Shown in pieces: positions 23,172-33,832 of a DNA stretch of 64,000 nucleotides (the stretch's first letter is position 1; every line of letters starts with the position of its first letter). The DNA is from Dactylorhiza incarnata (lineage: Eukaryota; Streptophyta; Magnoliopsida; Asparagales; Orchidaceae), in assembly GCA_033032865.1 (NCBI GenBank), contig JAWHQI010000049.1:7688001-7752000 (forward strand), read 5' to 3'. The notes under the pieces are model-generated. The model was not told the origin of the DNA. It made no database searches and worked only from the letters and a program-made list of their open reading frames with translations. The translations under genes were made by a program, and so were the position numbers.

Positions 23172-24891
23172 CCCCCAGACTTAACCATTCGCTCGTCTCG
23201 AGAAAATCATCCCTTATGCGGACGAGAAAAAGGATGATGGTGGCTTAGAAATTGTAGGGGAGGAGTACCATGTGAAGTCGCATTCTCGCGCACATAGAAA
23301 CTTAGTAGAAGAACTTTCTAATTTATACAAACTAGTCTATAATTTTCTTAGGAGCGTATTTATATATTACATTGACTCAAAAATTGAATCACGTTGAATC
23401 ATCTGGTCATGCATAGGAAGAAAGTAGACTGAACGCTGAAGTAAGCATTGCTAAAGATCGGGGATCGGGACAACCTCCAAAGAAATCCATCAATGTCGGT
23501 GACCATAAGCTTGCCCGTTTGCACTCTCTCCGCAGTACTCAATGTACTCAAATGCGTGAATCAATAGGACTTTAGGTTTAAGATGGGGCTTGGGTTTAGG
23601 TGAGGTAAACAAAGATAAACAAGAGGGCTTAAACACCAAACCCAAATGAGCTAGCACAGAAAATTATCCTCAAGCACCACACAAAAACACATGTACACCA
23701 CACCCCCAGACTTGGGACTTGATAACATGGGTGTGTGCACCACCTACTCCCAATCATAAACATAAAGCTCTTCATTTTTTTATACTTCTTTTCTTTTTCT
23801 TACTTTCTTTTTCTTTTTAAAACAACTTCAGCAGATTGAGCAGTGAAGCGCATCCATAATTTCACAAATATATAGCACAACATCAACATCCCAAACATTA
23901 AAAAAAAATACAAACTTGAGCTCAAATTCGGGTGTGCGATTAGGATTGGCTTTAAGGCTTTGGTGAGAGAAAAGTGATGCCAAATCAAAGAACGGGTAGG
24001 CACAATTGGGAAAGCGAGGATATGGCGATAGGAATGGGCACAAAGGTTCAACCGGGCCAAAACTGATGGCCTATATCACATTCATGCGATTGACTAACCG
24101 TATACCCATGCTTCAAGAATCGCTTGGGGCAAGTTCTTAGCCACCGAGAAAGATTATCCTTCCTCCCGAATCGAGCAATACGAGGCTAATGAATGTCTAC
24201 ACACATCCCTATGCTACCGCTTGATTCATACCAGATTCACAAATTTTTGAGTATAGTAAACAATATCTACGCTAATAGTAAGATATAAACTAAAAGCATA
24301 AAGAGAAATTGAATCTACACAAATTTCTATGCGAAACACAAGCACTCGACTAGGAGCACTAAAGAAGTCAACATTTTACTCCGACTCACAATCTTAAGCC
24401 AGCATAATGATTTTCCCAACACACGAAAGAAACGAGTTATACTCGTTACGCGCCTATGGTTAAGTGCGCGCTCAAGTGGGCGATGCGGTGTGCTATGAGA
24501 ATGAAAGATAAGACAATAATTTTGTAACTTCTAGCATGCTGTGCTGGTGTGCACGTGCAAGTGGGTAACGAAGACTACTCTCCCCCAGACTTAAATCTAA
24601 TTATCACAGATTATAGTGCTAGGTTCAAAAGAAAGAATTAGGAGGAGAGGTTACCCCATGCTCAGAAATGAGTATACCGGAAGATTGGCGCTAATCATGA
24701 ATCAGAGCTAAGAAAACGTCCGCCAAATAGGTCGCCATATCTCCAAAACAACATCTCTAATACAAAACTGCCGGCACCGATATTAATTGAGAGAATACTA
24801 TGCGAAGTAGACAAACAATACAATAATCATAAAAATCAAGTAAAAGATGTCCACAACCACACCCTGGGGACGATGCCCCAACAGAATAATA
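23172..24891 (-). other. C 3' interior, no gene seen
   Basis: AT-rich sequence between the ATHILA ORF-1-like region and the 3' LTR. The minus strand has a purine-rich AAGTCTGGGGGT tract at about 23172-23183, the polypurine tract. No supported reading frame is present. Confidence 0.55.
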
Positions 24892-25289
24892 TCAAGTACA
24901 GAGCAAAAAGAAATAATAATAAAATAGAAAATAAAGTAGAGATCCTAAAAGAGAGACTGAGCAAAAACTCTGGAGATGGCGCAGGAGACTGCGACGGAGG
25001 AGGCGGAGTGTGCATCCGCCGAGATCGCGAGGTGGAAGCCCGAGCTGGAGACACATGAGGCACGACTCCCAATTGTGCACCAATCCGCGAGGAGAGTTCA
25101 TACTGCATGGCCATGGTTTCCTCCATGCGCACAAACCTATCGTAGAACTCTGGATACTGCTGCTCGATGCTTTACCGCGGGGAATGCCATTGAGCAGCAG
25201 GAGAAGCAGAGTGTGGCACATCAGGAGGCTGCCTACTCGTCCCAGCTGAGGTGCTCGCCTCGACAGCATTGGTATGAACAGCACGCTCA

Positions 25290-26227
25290 ACACGTCCTGG
25301 CCCACTTTGCGGACTTGGTAGCCCCAGTTGTCCTCAAGCTGCACCTTCTGAATGACCTTGAATGCAATCATCATGGAAATAGAAATGTGGTGACCCCTGG
25401 AGACGACTGTCATGGGCGGCAGCGAATCCCAGATGCCAAGTCCTTTGGCAATCCGAGTGATGTACTGCGAGCCTCCGATCGAATTCAGAGTAATGTAGGT
25501 GGCATGACGAAGAAGATATTCAACGAGTACTTGCCCGAGATGGAGAGGCACACCTTCGTGCATGCTGTAAAGGTAGATGAGATCCTGCCAGCCCGCTACA
25601 TTCTGGCTCATGGCATGGGCATTGATGTTATGCCCGGTCAAATGCTGGATATAGCGGAGTGCGGGGGACATAATGTGGGTAGACTTTGCTGCTCGAGCCT
25701 CGTACTACTGATCCCGTCCCGTAATGGACTGCCAGAACTCGCACGGGGATACGCCCACAGGGAACTCATCTGGATGGTTGATAATGTCCGTCTGCATGAG
25801 TTCGTCGTGGGTGTAAATTCCTGCGCAAACTGCCAGTTGTCAAACACCCATGGTGTGGGTACGACCCTTCATACAGAATGAGACTGACGTGGGCTCTCTG
25901 GTTTCTTCACTGACGTGATCAAGTATGCGGAATGTGGATAGAAACTCAAGCGTGAGCTCACGGTAGCCCAACTCTGTAATAGAGAGTAGGTTACTCCATG
26001 ATCCTACGTCGAGCAACCTTTCCACCGCCGCATCCAAGTGCACGCGTTGAAGATCCGGGACAAACAAAATTATGGTATAAAAATGTTTTCTGTCGCAACA
26101 AAGTGTACCTTTCCAAAAATTCCGGCCTCCCGAACTGCAGCATTGTCTCTCCACCAGAATCATCAGATCTTGAAGATGAAGCTCCTCCACCACGGCGAAG
26201 CATGCTCACTACCTTCTTGAAACCCAT
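25290..26227 (-). pseudogene. C ATHILA ORF-1-like protein, broken
   Basis: From the ATG at 26227 (MGFKKVVSMLRRGGG) the frame includes RPEFLERYTLLRQKTFLYH, shifts near 26050, then continues with TELGYRELTLEFLSTF, VSFCMKGRTHTMGV, LAVCAGIY and IGGSQYITRIAKGLGIWD. These segments resemble the ATHILA ORF-1 / plant transposon-protein domain found in Athila-type Gypsy elements. Two nonsense codons (TGA near 25840 and TAG near 25705) break the frame. The longer plus-strand frame over the same bases is a shadow. The function of this domain is unknown; it lacks catalytic motifs. Recognition is from pattern memory and needs a profile search. Confidence 0.5.
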
Positions 26228-26289
26228 GGAGCTTCACTCGGGAGCTACGGAAGGAGGGCGAAGAGGCGTGAGAGTGAGAATGAAAGAGA

Positions 26290-26470
26290 AGATGGAAAGG
26301 GAAGGAGAAATCGCGCACGGGAGGGGGACTTTTGCGACTCGCACGACGGGAGGTTTTAAGGCCAGCGTGCGATTCCATCGAAGAAGAAGACATTTTATAA
26401 AAATAAAAATCGCACGGTCGTGCGATTTGATCACGCATGAACGATCCAATCGTGCGATTGCAAAAATCAG
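26290..26470 (-). repeat. C internal CGCACG/CGTGCG palindromes
   Basis: Just upstream of the ORF-1-like start is a cluster of the same words found in the C LTRs. It includes a perfect inverted repeat AAATCGCACG-GT-CGTGCGATTT at 26407-26428. Confidence 0.7.
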
Positions 26471-27091
26471 CCCCCAAATTTCCCAATTTTCATGATTTGA
26501 TCGAAATGGGAAATGCAAAGTGCGCGCTCCAGAAAGGACGAGAAAAATAGAGAAATACAAGAGATAAAGCTTGCAATTTGTAAAAAAAATAAAGACGCTA
26601 ATTACGAAGATAAAATTTTAAATCAACTAATCCTACACCTAGATAACTACTGGGTTTTCTATCTTCCCAGCACGACTTATTCAGCACTTTAGGAGTTCTA
26701 GCTGATGGGAGTATGAAATAGGAAGTGCACATGTAACTGTCCTAATATGCGTATCGGTAGCGGGTACCGATACAACGATAAAATAGTTAATCCTCTACCT
26801 AAATAATAATACCTGCTCATCACAGGTAGAGGAAGCATAAAGTAAGAAGTGGAGGAGGAATCCTCCTCACTATTCTCACCAAAATATATGTCCTTGCTCA
26901 GCAAGGTATCGTCTTCTTCAGGACGGGTGCAGGAGGAGAAGGCAATGAGTGGAGCTTCCACTATGGAGGGGGAATCAACCCCCTCACATAAGTGGATGCT
27001 CGCCTCATTGGCATGAGCAACATGCTCCAAATTCTCCTGGAGTCCCTGTGAAGAATTAACCTGCACAGGCTCAGACACTGAAGAAGGGGGG

Positions 27092-28020
27092 TTAGGAAAT
27101 AAAAGAGAAGAATGATATAAATAACAAATTTAGGGGGAGTGGTCCCGGTCTCACTCCCAGCAGGCTCCAAGCATAGTTCACTGTCAGCATCATATGCGTC
27201 GCAGTGAGGAGAGTACAAAGGCTTGAGGTCCTTAGTGTTGAGTTGGACCTCCTTATCCGATAAGGAAGTGTAAACCTCCTTACCAGAAAGGGTTTCCTCC
27301 TCATCGCACCTTGATGCGTCATCGTGTTCCAAGGAGTCACACTCCCCAACAAAGAGAATAACATCCTAGTCCCACTTTGGTGCATCCTCAGGCTTCGAAT
27401 GTACTTCTGCCTAACATCATCCACCAACTCACTGAAAATTGGCACAGAGAGTTCTTGCAAAGAAAGTGGAGGAGCAGAGGTAATAACATTATCAGAGAAA
27501 ATGTGCACAGGTTCCTCCGGGGGTAAATCCAAAAGGAGTGACGAATGCACCGGGAGAGGAGTCTCCACCATATCGTCGCACCGATCAGTTGAAAGTCTGA
27601 TGGAGATATCCGCAGTTGTCCCCCATAGACAAGGTGGTACAGCAAAAATATCATCAGAATCAGAGTGAGTACCCAGATGAGAGGTGGATGGAATGATACG
27701 AACATCAGTTTCATCATCCTCCTCCATCTGGCGCTGAAATTCTGTGCAATCTTTCAACACATGCTCGGTGCTATGACAACACAGACACCATTTTCCATTA
27801 CTCCTCGGTCCAAACGGGGCCGGGGAGGAATATAAAAACGATAAATGGGGTGAAGGAGAGTGACCATAAGGCTTGGGTGCGGTGTATGGAGTACCGTAAG
27901 AGAACAGTGCTCCATATACTGGCCTCGAGAATTATGCTCACAATCTCTAGTGGGGCATTTATCACTAGAATGATTGTGATTTCCACACCATCTACAACGG
28001 ATATTGAAAGCAGAATACAT
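27092..28020 (-). pseudogene. C zinc-knuckle ORF (gag-like), frameshifted
   Basis: The first ORF after the primer-binding site starts at the ATG at 28020 and has a knuckle CRWCGNHNHSSDKC. After a frameshift near 27800 a second knuckle, CLCCHSTEHVLKDC, follows at about 27787-27745, then a Glu/Asp-rich region. Both fit C-x2-C-x4-H-x4-C, the nucleic-acid-binding motif of retrotransposon gag nucleocapsid. I cannot identify a capsid domain before the knuckles. Confidence 0.6.
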
Positions 28021-28248
28021 GGTGCAGCGGGGAAAAACTCACAAACAAATAAAATTTTTTTGCAAAAAAAAATCACTATATGCACAAAATAAAAATGAAT
28101 GCCTGCTTTCGAAAAGTAAATATGTAAAGAGCTTTAGAATTTTAAAGCGATAAATTCGAAAAACTAAAACAACGAAGAAAATGGTATGAACAAATGGAAA
28201 AGGGCTTCTATCTCTCGACTCCCTCTACAAAAACTCACACGACTGTGT

Positions 28249-28266
28249 TCCCCGGCAACGGCGCCA
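28249..28266 (-). promoter_or_regulatory. C primer-binding site (tRNA-Asp)
   Basis: The minus strand reads TGGCGCCGTTGCCGGGGA, complementary to the 3' 18 bases of plant tRNA-Asp, six bases inside the 5' LTR. This fixes the orientation of the element. Confidence 0.9.
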
Positions 28267-28272
28267 AAAACA

Positions 28273-29809
28273 TGATGCGCAAATCTTAGCACACCTCTAT
28301 AGGCGGTAGCAAGACTGCGACACAAAACGGCAGTGTACCGATCGTTCAAGTAATATAAAACAAGGAGTAAATCCCCTAGTATCGATCTCGAAGGAACACA
28401 GTAAGGTGGAGTTAACTATTGAGGAAGGACTTGAGATCGAAGTCCTTAAGTCGGATGGATGTGAAAGGGGGTGATTTGGCTTGTGGAAAATAAAAGAAAA
28501 CAACTACTCAACTATTCCTATGCAGGCCTTGAGCGCACTACTTCGCTAGGCGGGATGGAAAACTACGTAGGCTTTGAACTCACTACTTCGCAAGGGAGGA
28601 TGGACGAGTAGGCAAGCAGATGAAGTGGAGGGTGGAGTGGATTTGGTGGCGCACCTCAAATACATAATAACCAAATGGTTTCATAGAAATATGAAATAAA
28701 CATTGCTATTAAAGATTATAATGCATATCATCAAAAAATACAAGAATCTAGCCTATAATATCATTGCAAGTTTGAAAGAGAGTAAGAGTTCGACCAAATC
28801 CGAAGGCTCATTGGGATTCACGGTTGGAATTGCTGGGTTGTCAATCTGCGTCCAATTCGGTCTGCAACTACATCCGGGGTAAAGGAGAGCTGTCACTACC
28901 TCCCAATGGACTCGTCTTCTTCGTGTCACGATTCGCTCGGCTTCAATACATGACTCCCAAGCATGATCCAGAGATCTAGGCGGAGATCCTTCCTTTTGAA
29001 GCTTGTGGATGATGGAGATGGCCGAGGTGATCTCCGGGCTCTAGATAGGCATGAAGATTAGCCCCGGAGCACCTCCTGGTGGTGGAAGATGATGCAGGGG
29101 GCGAACTTGTGTGGAAAATGGCGGGTTCCTCCTTTCTTTTCCCGCGATCCCCTCACAGCAGCAGATTTCCTGCTTTAAATACTAAAAAGGCGGAATTTAT
29201 GTCACGCACGGTCATGCATTGGCCGTGCATTATTAAAGAAAGAGCAGCGCCTTGCGGAAGAAGCAACAACGCCCGTGCATTTTACTCGCGCATGGGCGAA
29301 GCCTCCCGTGCGTAAAAACGCATGACCAAATTCAGATCGGCTGAAAACCGGGCAAAACAGGCGATCGTGAATTTCCTTCGCGCACGGGCAGTCGCCTGTG
29401 CGTAAAAATGCACGACCAAAGTCAGATCACCATTTTCTACCCAGAAGAAGGCGCACGACCGCAGTCGTCCGTGCGTCAAGGAAAATGCACGACCGTGCGA
29501 TACAAATAAACATGATTTTTGGGGTAAAATAGGGTGATCCAACCACCTGCAAGAACATCAATAAAGCTGGGAATACTCCTCCAGCAACAATCCAACATAA
29601 AGAAAGGGTCGGGGAGCACCATGTGCTTACCCCCAACAACAAAGAGCGCAAATGCACACCAAAATGGGCCTAAAAAGAGCACAGAGCACGTAAGTGCGCG
29701 TAAATGAGCATAAGAAAAATATAAGCAATAATAGCTCGAAAACGATGTGCTAAAGAGTGAAAACTAGCCCGGATGAGTCCATAAAAGTGTATAGAAATGG
29801 GACTCATCA
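28273..29809 (-). repeat. C 5' LTR (1,537 bp)
   Basis: On the minus strand it begins TGATGAGTCCC and ends TTTGCGCATCA. It aligns with 21623-23171 along its length with scattered differences and short indels. Confidence 0.9.
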
Positions 29810-30570
29810 ATCGAAATGATCGACCCACTAGAAAACTTCCCTTTCTCCACCAATCGGTGGGGGGGGGGGGGGGTTTCCATGCAAACATGCCATAAAAAGG
29901 AGGACTTCACTTGTACAATTAGAAGATCGTTACCCTTGTCATTTTCATTAGCGCTATGAGAATCCAAGATTCCAATCGGATGGAAAGGATCGCACCGGGT
30001 TGCTCTCCGTGGATCTATAAACGGCTCGCGATTCGGAGCTTCAGAGCTCCGTCAATGGCGGAAGAGACCTTCTTCTTACTCCTTGGCTTTCTTCTTTCTC
30101 AAGCTTGAATAGAGATAAGGCTTAGAATAATAAGGATAAACATTCCTCTGGTCAAGCCCTATGAAATCCCAGAATAAATCCCAACCATTGGATCTACCAC
30201 CCTTTGGATTTGACGGCCACGATTTCAAATCATGGATCTGTACCGCAAACTACCGCCGGCGCAAGCGATAGCGCCAGCGCTAGCTCCCGTCGACTCTGCT
30301 AGCTTCCGTCAATTTGGCTATCTCCCGTCGATTAAGATAGCTTCCGTCAATTTTGCTAGCGCCAGGCCATAGCTACTACCGCCGACGCTAGCTTCCAGCA
30401 ATAGATTTCTATTCTAAGGTTTTGTGGTGTTACAAAACAGGGGGCAGTGGATTGGGTCCTCCACTCCTAGGCCTGTATAACACCTCCCAGCCTAGACCTT
30501 ATGTACGCCCCTAAGAACACATTGGTATCCGCGTACTACTTAATAAAATATTGCCTCTAAGTGAAACACC

Positions 30571-30828
30571 GAGCCTACCGCTCCCAGGACTTAACCTGTC
30601 CTTCTAATATTCTGAGCCTACTGATCACAGGACTTAACCTATCCTTCTACTATACCGAGCTTACCACTCACAGGACTTAACCCATCCTTCTACTATACCG
30701 AGCCTACCACTCGCAGGACTTATCCCGTCCTTCTACTATACTGAGCCTACCGCTCGCAGGACTTAACCCGTCCTTCTAGTATACCAAGCCTACCACTCGC
30801 AGGACTTAACCCGTCCTTACTTGATCAA
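30571..30828. repeat. 43-bp tandem repeat, six copies
   Basis: Units with the core GAGCCTACC...CAGGACTTAACC...TCCTTCTA start at 30571, 30614, 30657, 30700, 30743 and 30786, exactly 43 bp apart. They lie inside the proposed G LTR. Confidence 0.9.
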
Positions 30829-30829
30829 T

Positions 30830-31595
30830 ACTAATCCATCCCAAATTTTGGGACGGTGATTGTCCTATCCAGTTCTTCTATTTAAACTACTCTTGTCTAC
30901 CTTTTAGTTATGCCTAGAAGTTTAGAGTGAATCCCAGACTTCCTAAGGGTTACCCGATGAAGGGCTCACAATGGTACTAGGGGATGTGATGGTGCCCTTT
31001 CCAGGATATTTACTCTTATTGGTGGCTACCCATCCTCTATGCCCACTTGCTCTCTAATTGCTTTAAAATCCTAAGATGGATTACCAATTGACACGGACAG
31101 ACAAGTGTTGGTGTTCAATTGAGCAGTGAACCCTGCCTTCCCTAGTGACCAGCTATTTCTTTGTGTTATCTCTCAATCACAACTTGTAACTCCCATTGGG
31201 TCACTCCTCACCTCTCCCAATAGGCCGTTGTCAATTCCTGAACTGAAAGTTTTACTAAATGCACCCCAGTCCTTACTTCCGATGACTGCCCTTGGTGATT
31301 AACCTTCCAACCCGACAAGGTATAAGCAAATCTCTGAGAGTTAATAACTCTAGGGGTGGTGACCATAAGTGAGAGGTCTATATCTAAGTTTTTAGTTTTT
31401 ACTATTGGTAGACCGGAGACCTTTAATCGAATCCTCATGTCCTAAAGGAGTGACTATATGAATCCTAAATCAGGATGAGTCAATTCTAGTTCCATATTTT
31501 CATAATGATATTATAAGCTTATGTCCAGATTCCTAGGGTATTCCAGTGTCAATAGTTCAAGATATGGATATTCTAAAATATAATTCCACAGTCTA
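30830..31595. other. G LTR, unique part, no gene seen
   Basis: Sequence between the 43-bp and 155-bp arrays. Short frames such as 31208-31438 show no domain features. Confidence 0.5.
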
Positions 31596-32409
31596 CATTA
31601 TGAATGAAGTATGAAATATATTCAATTATTAATTCCAATAAAATTTCCAGAGCTTCATACTGACGCAAAAGATCTATATACGAAATTCTATAACTATCCA
31701 CCAACCATAATTCATGGTATTAATTTTTAATGTTATAAGCTCAACTACTACTTTATGAAGGAAGTATGTCATTTACTCAATGATTAATTCTAACAAAATT
31801 TCCAGAGCTTCCTACTAACAAGAAAAGTCTATATACAAAATTCTATATCAATCCAGCAACTATAATTCATGGTATGAATTTCTCAAGTTATAAGCTCAAA
31901 TTCTACATTGTGAAGAAAGTATGTAATTTACTCAATTATTAATTCTAACAAAATTCTCAGAGTTTTCTACTGATATGAAAAGTTTATATACAATATTTTA
32001 TGATAATCTAGCAACTATATTTCATGGTATGAATTTCTAAAGTTATAAACTCAAATTGTACTTTGTGAAGGAAGCATGCCATTTACTCAATGATAAATTT
32101 TAACAAAATTCCCAGAGCTTCCTAGTGATATGAAAAGTCTATATACAAAATTCTATGACAATCCAACAACTATATTTCATGGTATGAATTTCTAAAGTTA
32201 TAAACTCAAATTGTACTTTGTGAAGGAAGCATGTCATTTGCTTAATGATAAATTCTAAGAAAATTCCCAGAGCTTCCTACTGATATGAAAAGTCTATATA
32301 CAAAATTCTATGACAATCCAACAACTATATTACACGGTATGAATTTCTCAAGTTATAAACTCAAATTGTACTTTGTGAAGGAAGCATGCCATTTACTCAA
32401 TGATAAATT
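31596..32409. repeat. 155-bp tandem repeat array, left part
   Basis: The mark GAAGGAAGCATG or close variants recurs at 31602, 31757, 31912, 32067, 32222 and 32377, exactly 155 bp apart each time. The monomer is AT-rich and includes CCCAGAGCTTCCTACTGATA and AAGTCTATATACAAAATTCT. Element E cut the array; it resumes at 42756. Confidence 0.9.
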
Positions 32410-33735
32410 TGTTGGGGAAATGATTTATCTTAACCCCTAGAATTGAGTAGATTATTAATTCTAAGTATGAAAAGTTGGGCTAAGTAAATATGCGTCGAAT
32501 AGTATTCGATGCAACGTCGAAATATAGTCGACATTTCTCTCAGAATGAGTCGAAGTAACTCTTAGAAGAACTCGACGTAATCATAGTCGACGTACCTCTG
32601 ATTTCTAGTCGACGCATTTGATAAAGTCGACGCATCTTTGTCGACGCACCTTCCTTATTCTCCTATCGACGTCCAGCCAGGATGAAATTGACGTTTACGT
32701 CGAATAGTAATCGACGCACGTCGATATCTATAAGTAATTCAAAAACACGCCAGATCTCTTTCCTTCTTTCTGTAGATCTGATTTATATGGAATGATATTA
32801 TTCTTTTATAGCCGTTCTGAATCAGCCTTTCCTTCTATTTGATTCTTGGCTAATTTCATTAAGACTATTATGGATATTATTTGAAATCAGAATGAATTCA
32901 ATTCCTTCTACAGAAATATTAATTATGGAAACTCTTATCTCTTTCTAATTCTCTGTCTGCTAATTTATTATTCTCCTTTAGCAATATATTTTAAACAGAG
33001 CTATAAATAAGAAGGAGGTCGGCAGAGAATGACAAGAAGTGATCCACCATATACTCTTGAAAAAGAGGAAGAGCTCCCAAGTGAAGAGTGAGAAAGTTGA
33101 GAAAAGAGATAGTGTGCTGCAGCAAAAGAAAAAGCCTTCATCTTCTCCTTCTTCTGAAGCCATTCTGCTGCAAATTCTGAAAGCTCTCACAAAAGAGAGA
33201 AAAAGCTTACAAATCTCCTTCTCACTATAGAAGAGAGATCATATTCACTATACTTGTGCTTCTAATCTTCTTGCTAGGAAGAAGATTCCTTCTTACATAT
33301 ATTGTCTTCTATTCTTCTACTTGTTCTACTTCTTCTTTTCTTTCTTACTTCATTTTCAAACTGTGTAAAAGAGTTTTTAGAATCTCTCTTCAAAAAATTC
33401 AGTTGTAGTGTTTCTAAGAGTCTCCTTATCAAAAGACTCAGTATGGTTCTAAGAGTCTCCTTATCAAAAGACTCAGTGCAAGTTAGTGAATTCCTACCAA
33501 GGGGGTAGAAGAGTGGACTACCCAAACTTTGGGGAACCACTATATTTCCTTGTGTTGTGCAGTGATTTTCTACTTGTTATTTTTCTTCTTTACTTGCTTA
33601 ATTCTTGTTGGTGTGTGGGAAGTTTAAATATGTAATTATTACACATATATATATAATTGCACAAAGTATTTTTAATCTCTATTCACCCCCCCCCCCCCTC
33701 TAGAGAATTCTAGTGAGGTTAACTGTGCACTTTAA
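32410..33735 (+). repeat. E 5' LTR (1,326 bp)
   Basis: It starts TGTTGGGGAAATGATTTATC and ends ACTGTGCACTTTAA, where the 3' LTR ends CTTTCA. It has a GTCGACG word cluster, a TATA-like TCTATAAGT at 32727-32735 and a C13 run at 33686-33698 that is C7 in the other LTR. Confidence 0.92.
32490..32735 (+). repeat. E LTR cluster of GTCGA / TCGAC words
   Basis: About fifteen TCGA-centred words in 245 bp. They include the perfect hairpin GCGTCGAAT-AGT-ATTCGATGC in this copy with one mismatch, which is perfect in the 3' LTR copy (ending ATTCGACGC). The cluster ends at the TATA-like box. The same cluster is at 41515-41757 in the 3' LTR. Confidence 0.85.
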
Positions 33736-33737
33736 AT

Positions 33738-33749
33738 TGGTATTAGAGG
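33738..33749 (+). promoter_or_regulatory. E primer-binding site, iMet-like
   Basis: TGGTATTAGAGG lies two or three bases after the 5' LTR. It matches initiator-Met tRNA except for T in place of C at the seventh base. Confidence 0.8.
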
Positions 33750-33832
33750 GAGGTTGATCTAAAAAGGATAACTCTTTGATCAAAAAGATCCTACCTCATA
33801 TATATATATTCTTGAAAACTATTTCTTTTCAC

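Larger units (their letters stand above)
21623..29809 (-). mobile_element. Element C: Athila-related non-autonomous LTR element (8,187 bp)
   Basis: The element is bounded by TGATG...CATCA ends and a perfect target duplication ATCGA (21618-21622 and 29810-29814). The LTRs are 28273-29809 (5') and 21623-23171 (3'). The primer-binding site is for tRNA-Asp. The ~5.1-kb interior has zinc knuckles and an ATHILA ORF-1-like domain but no protease, reverse transcriptase, RNase H or integrase that I can recognise. It would need enzymes from an autonomous relative. The solo LTR at 46865-48513 is the same family. Confidence 0.85.
13828..30434 (-). mobile_element. Element B: Tekay-like Ty3/Gypsy element carrying nested element C
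   Basis: B has a 3' LTR at 13828-15577, an internal region 15578-20488, and a 5' LTR at 20489-30434 that is interrupted by element C. Excluding C, the LTRs are 1,750 and about 1,754 bp. The target duplication AAACA is present on both sides (13823-13827 and 30435-30439), so the insertion is intact end to end. It belongs to the same family as element A. Gag, protease, reverse transcriptase, RNase H, integrase and chromodomain-like tail are all recognisable but inactivated. Confidence 0.9.
20489..30434 (-). repeat. B 5' LTR, split by element C
   Basis: The left part is 20489-21622 and the right part 29815-30434, with element C and one copy of the duplication between them. The sequence on either side of C joins to match the uninterrupted 3' LTR around 14955. 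The right part holds a G15 run at 29859-29873 where the other LTR has six G. Confidence 0.9.

Noticed and set aside
24976..25881. Long plus-strand open frame of about 300 codons
   Set aside because: It lies opposite the ATHILA ORF-1-like coding region of C, shows no domain of its own, and has the composition expected of an antisense shadow.
28249..28266. Possible tRNA-Asp gene
   Set aside because: Only the 3' 18 bases match, on the strand and at the place of a primer-binding site; no cloverleaf is present.
30571..32409. Direct repeats that could be read as a CRISPR array
   Set aside because: The 43-bp and 155-bp units are head-to-tail tandem repeats without unique spacers, in plant retrotransposon DNA.
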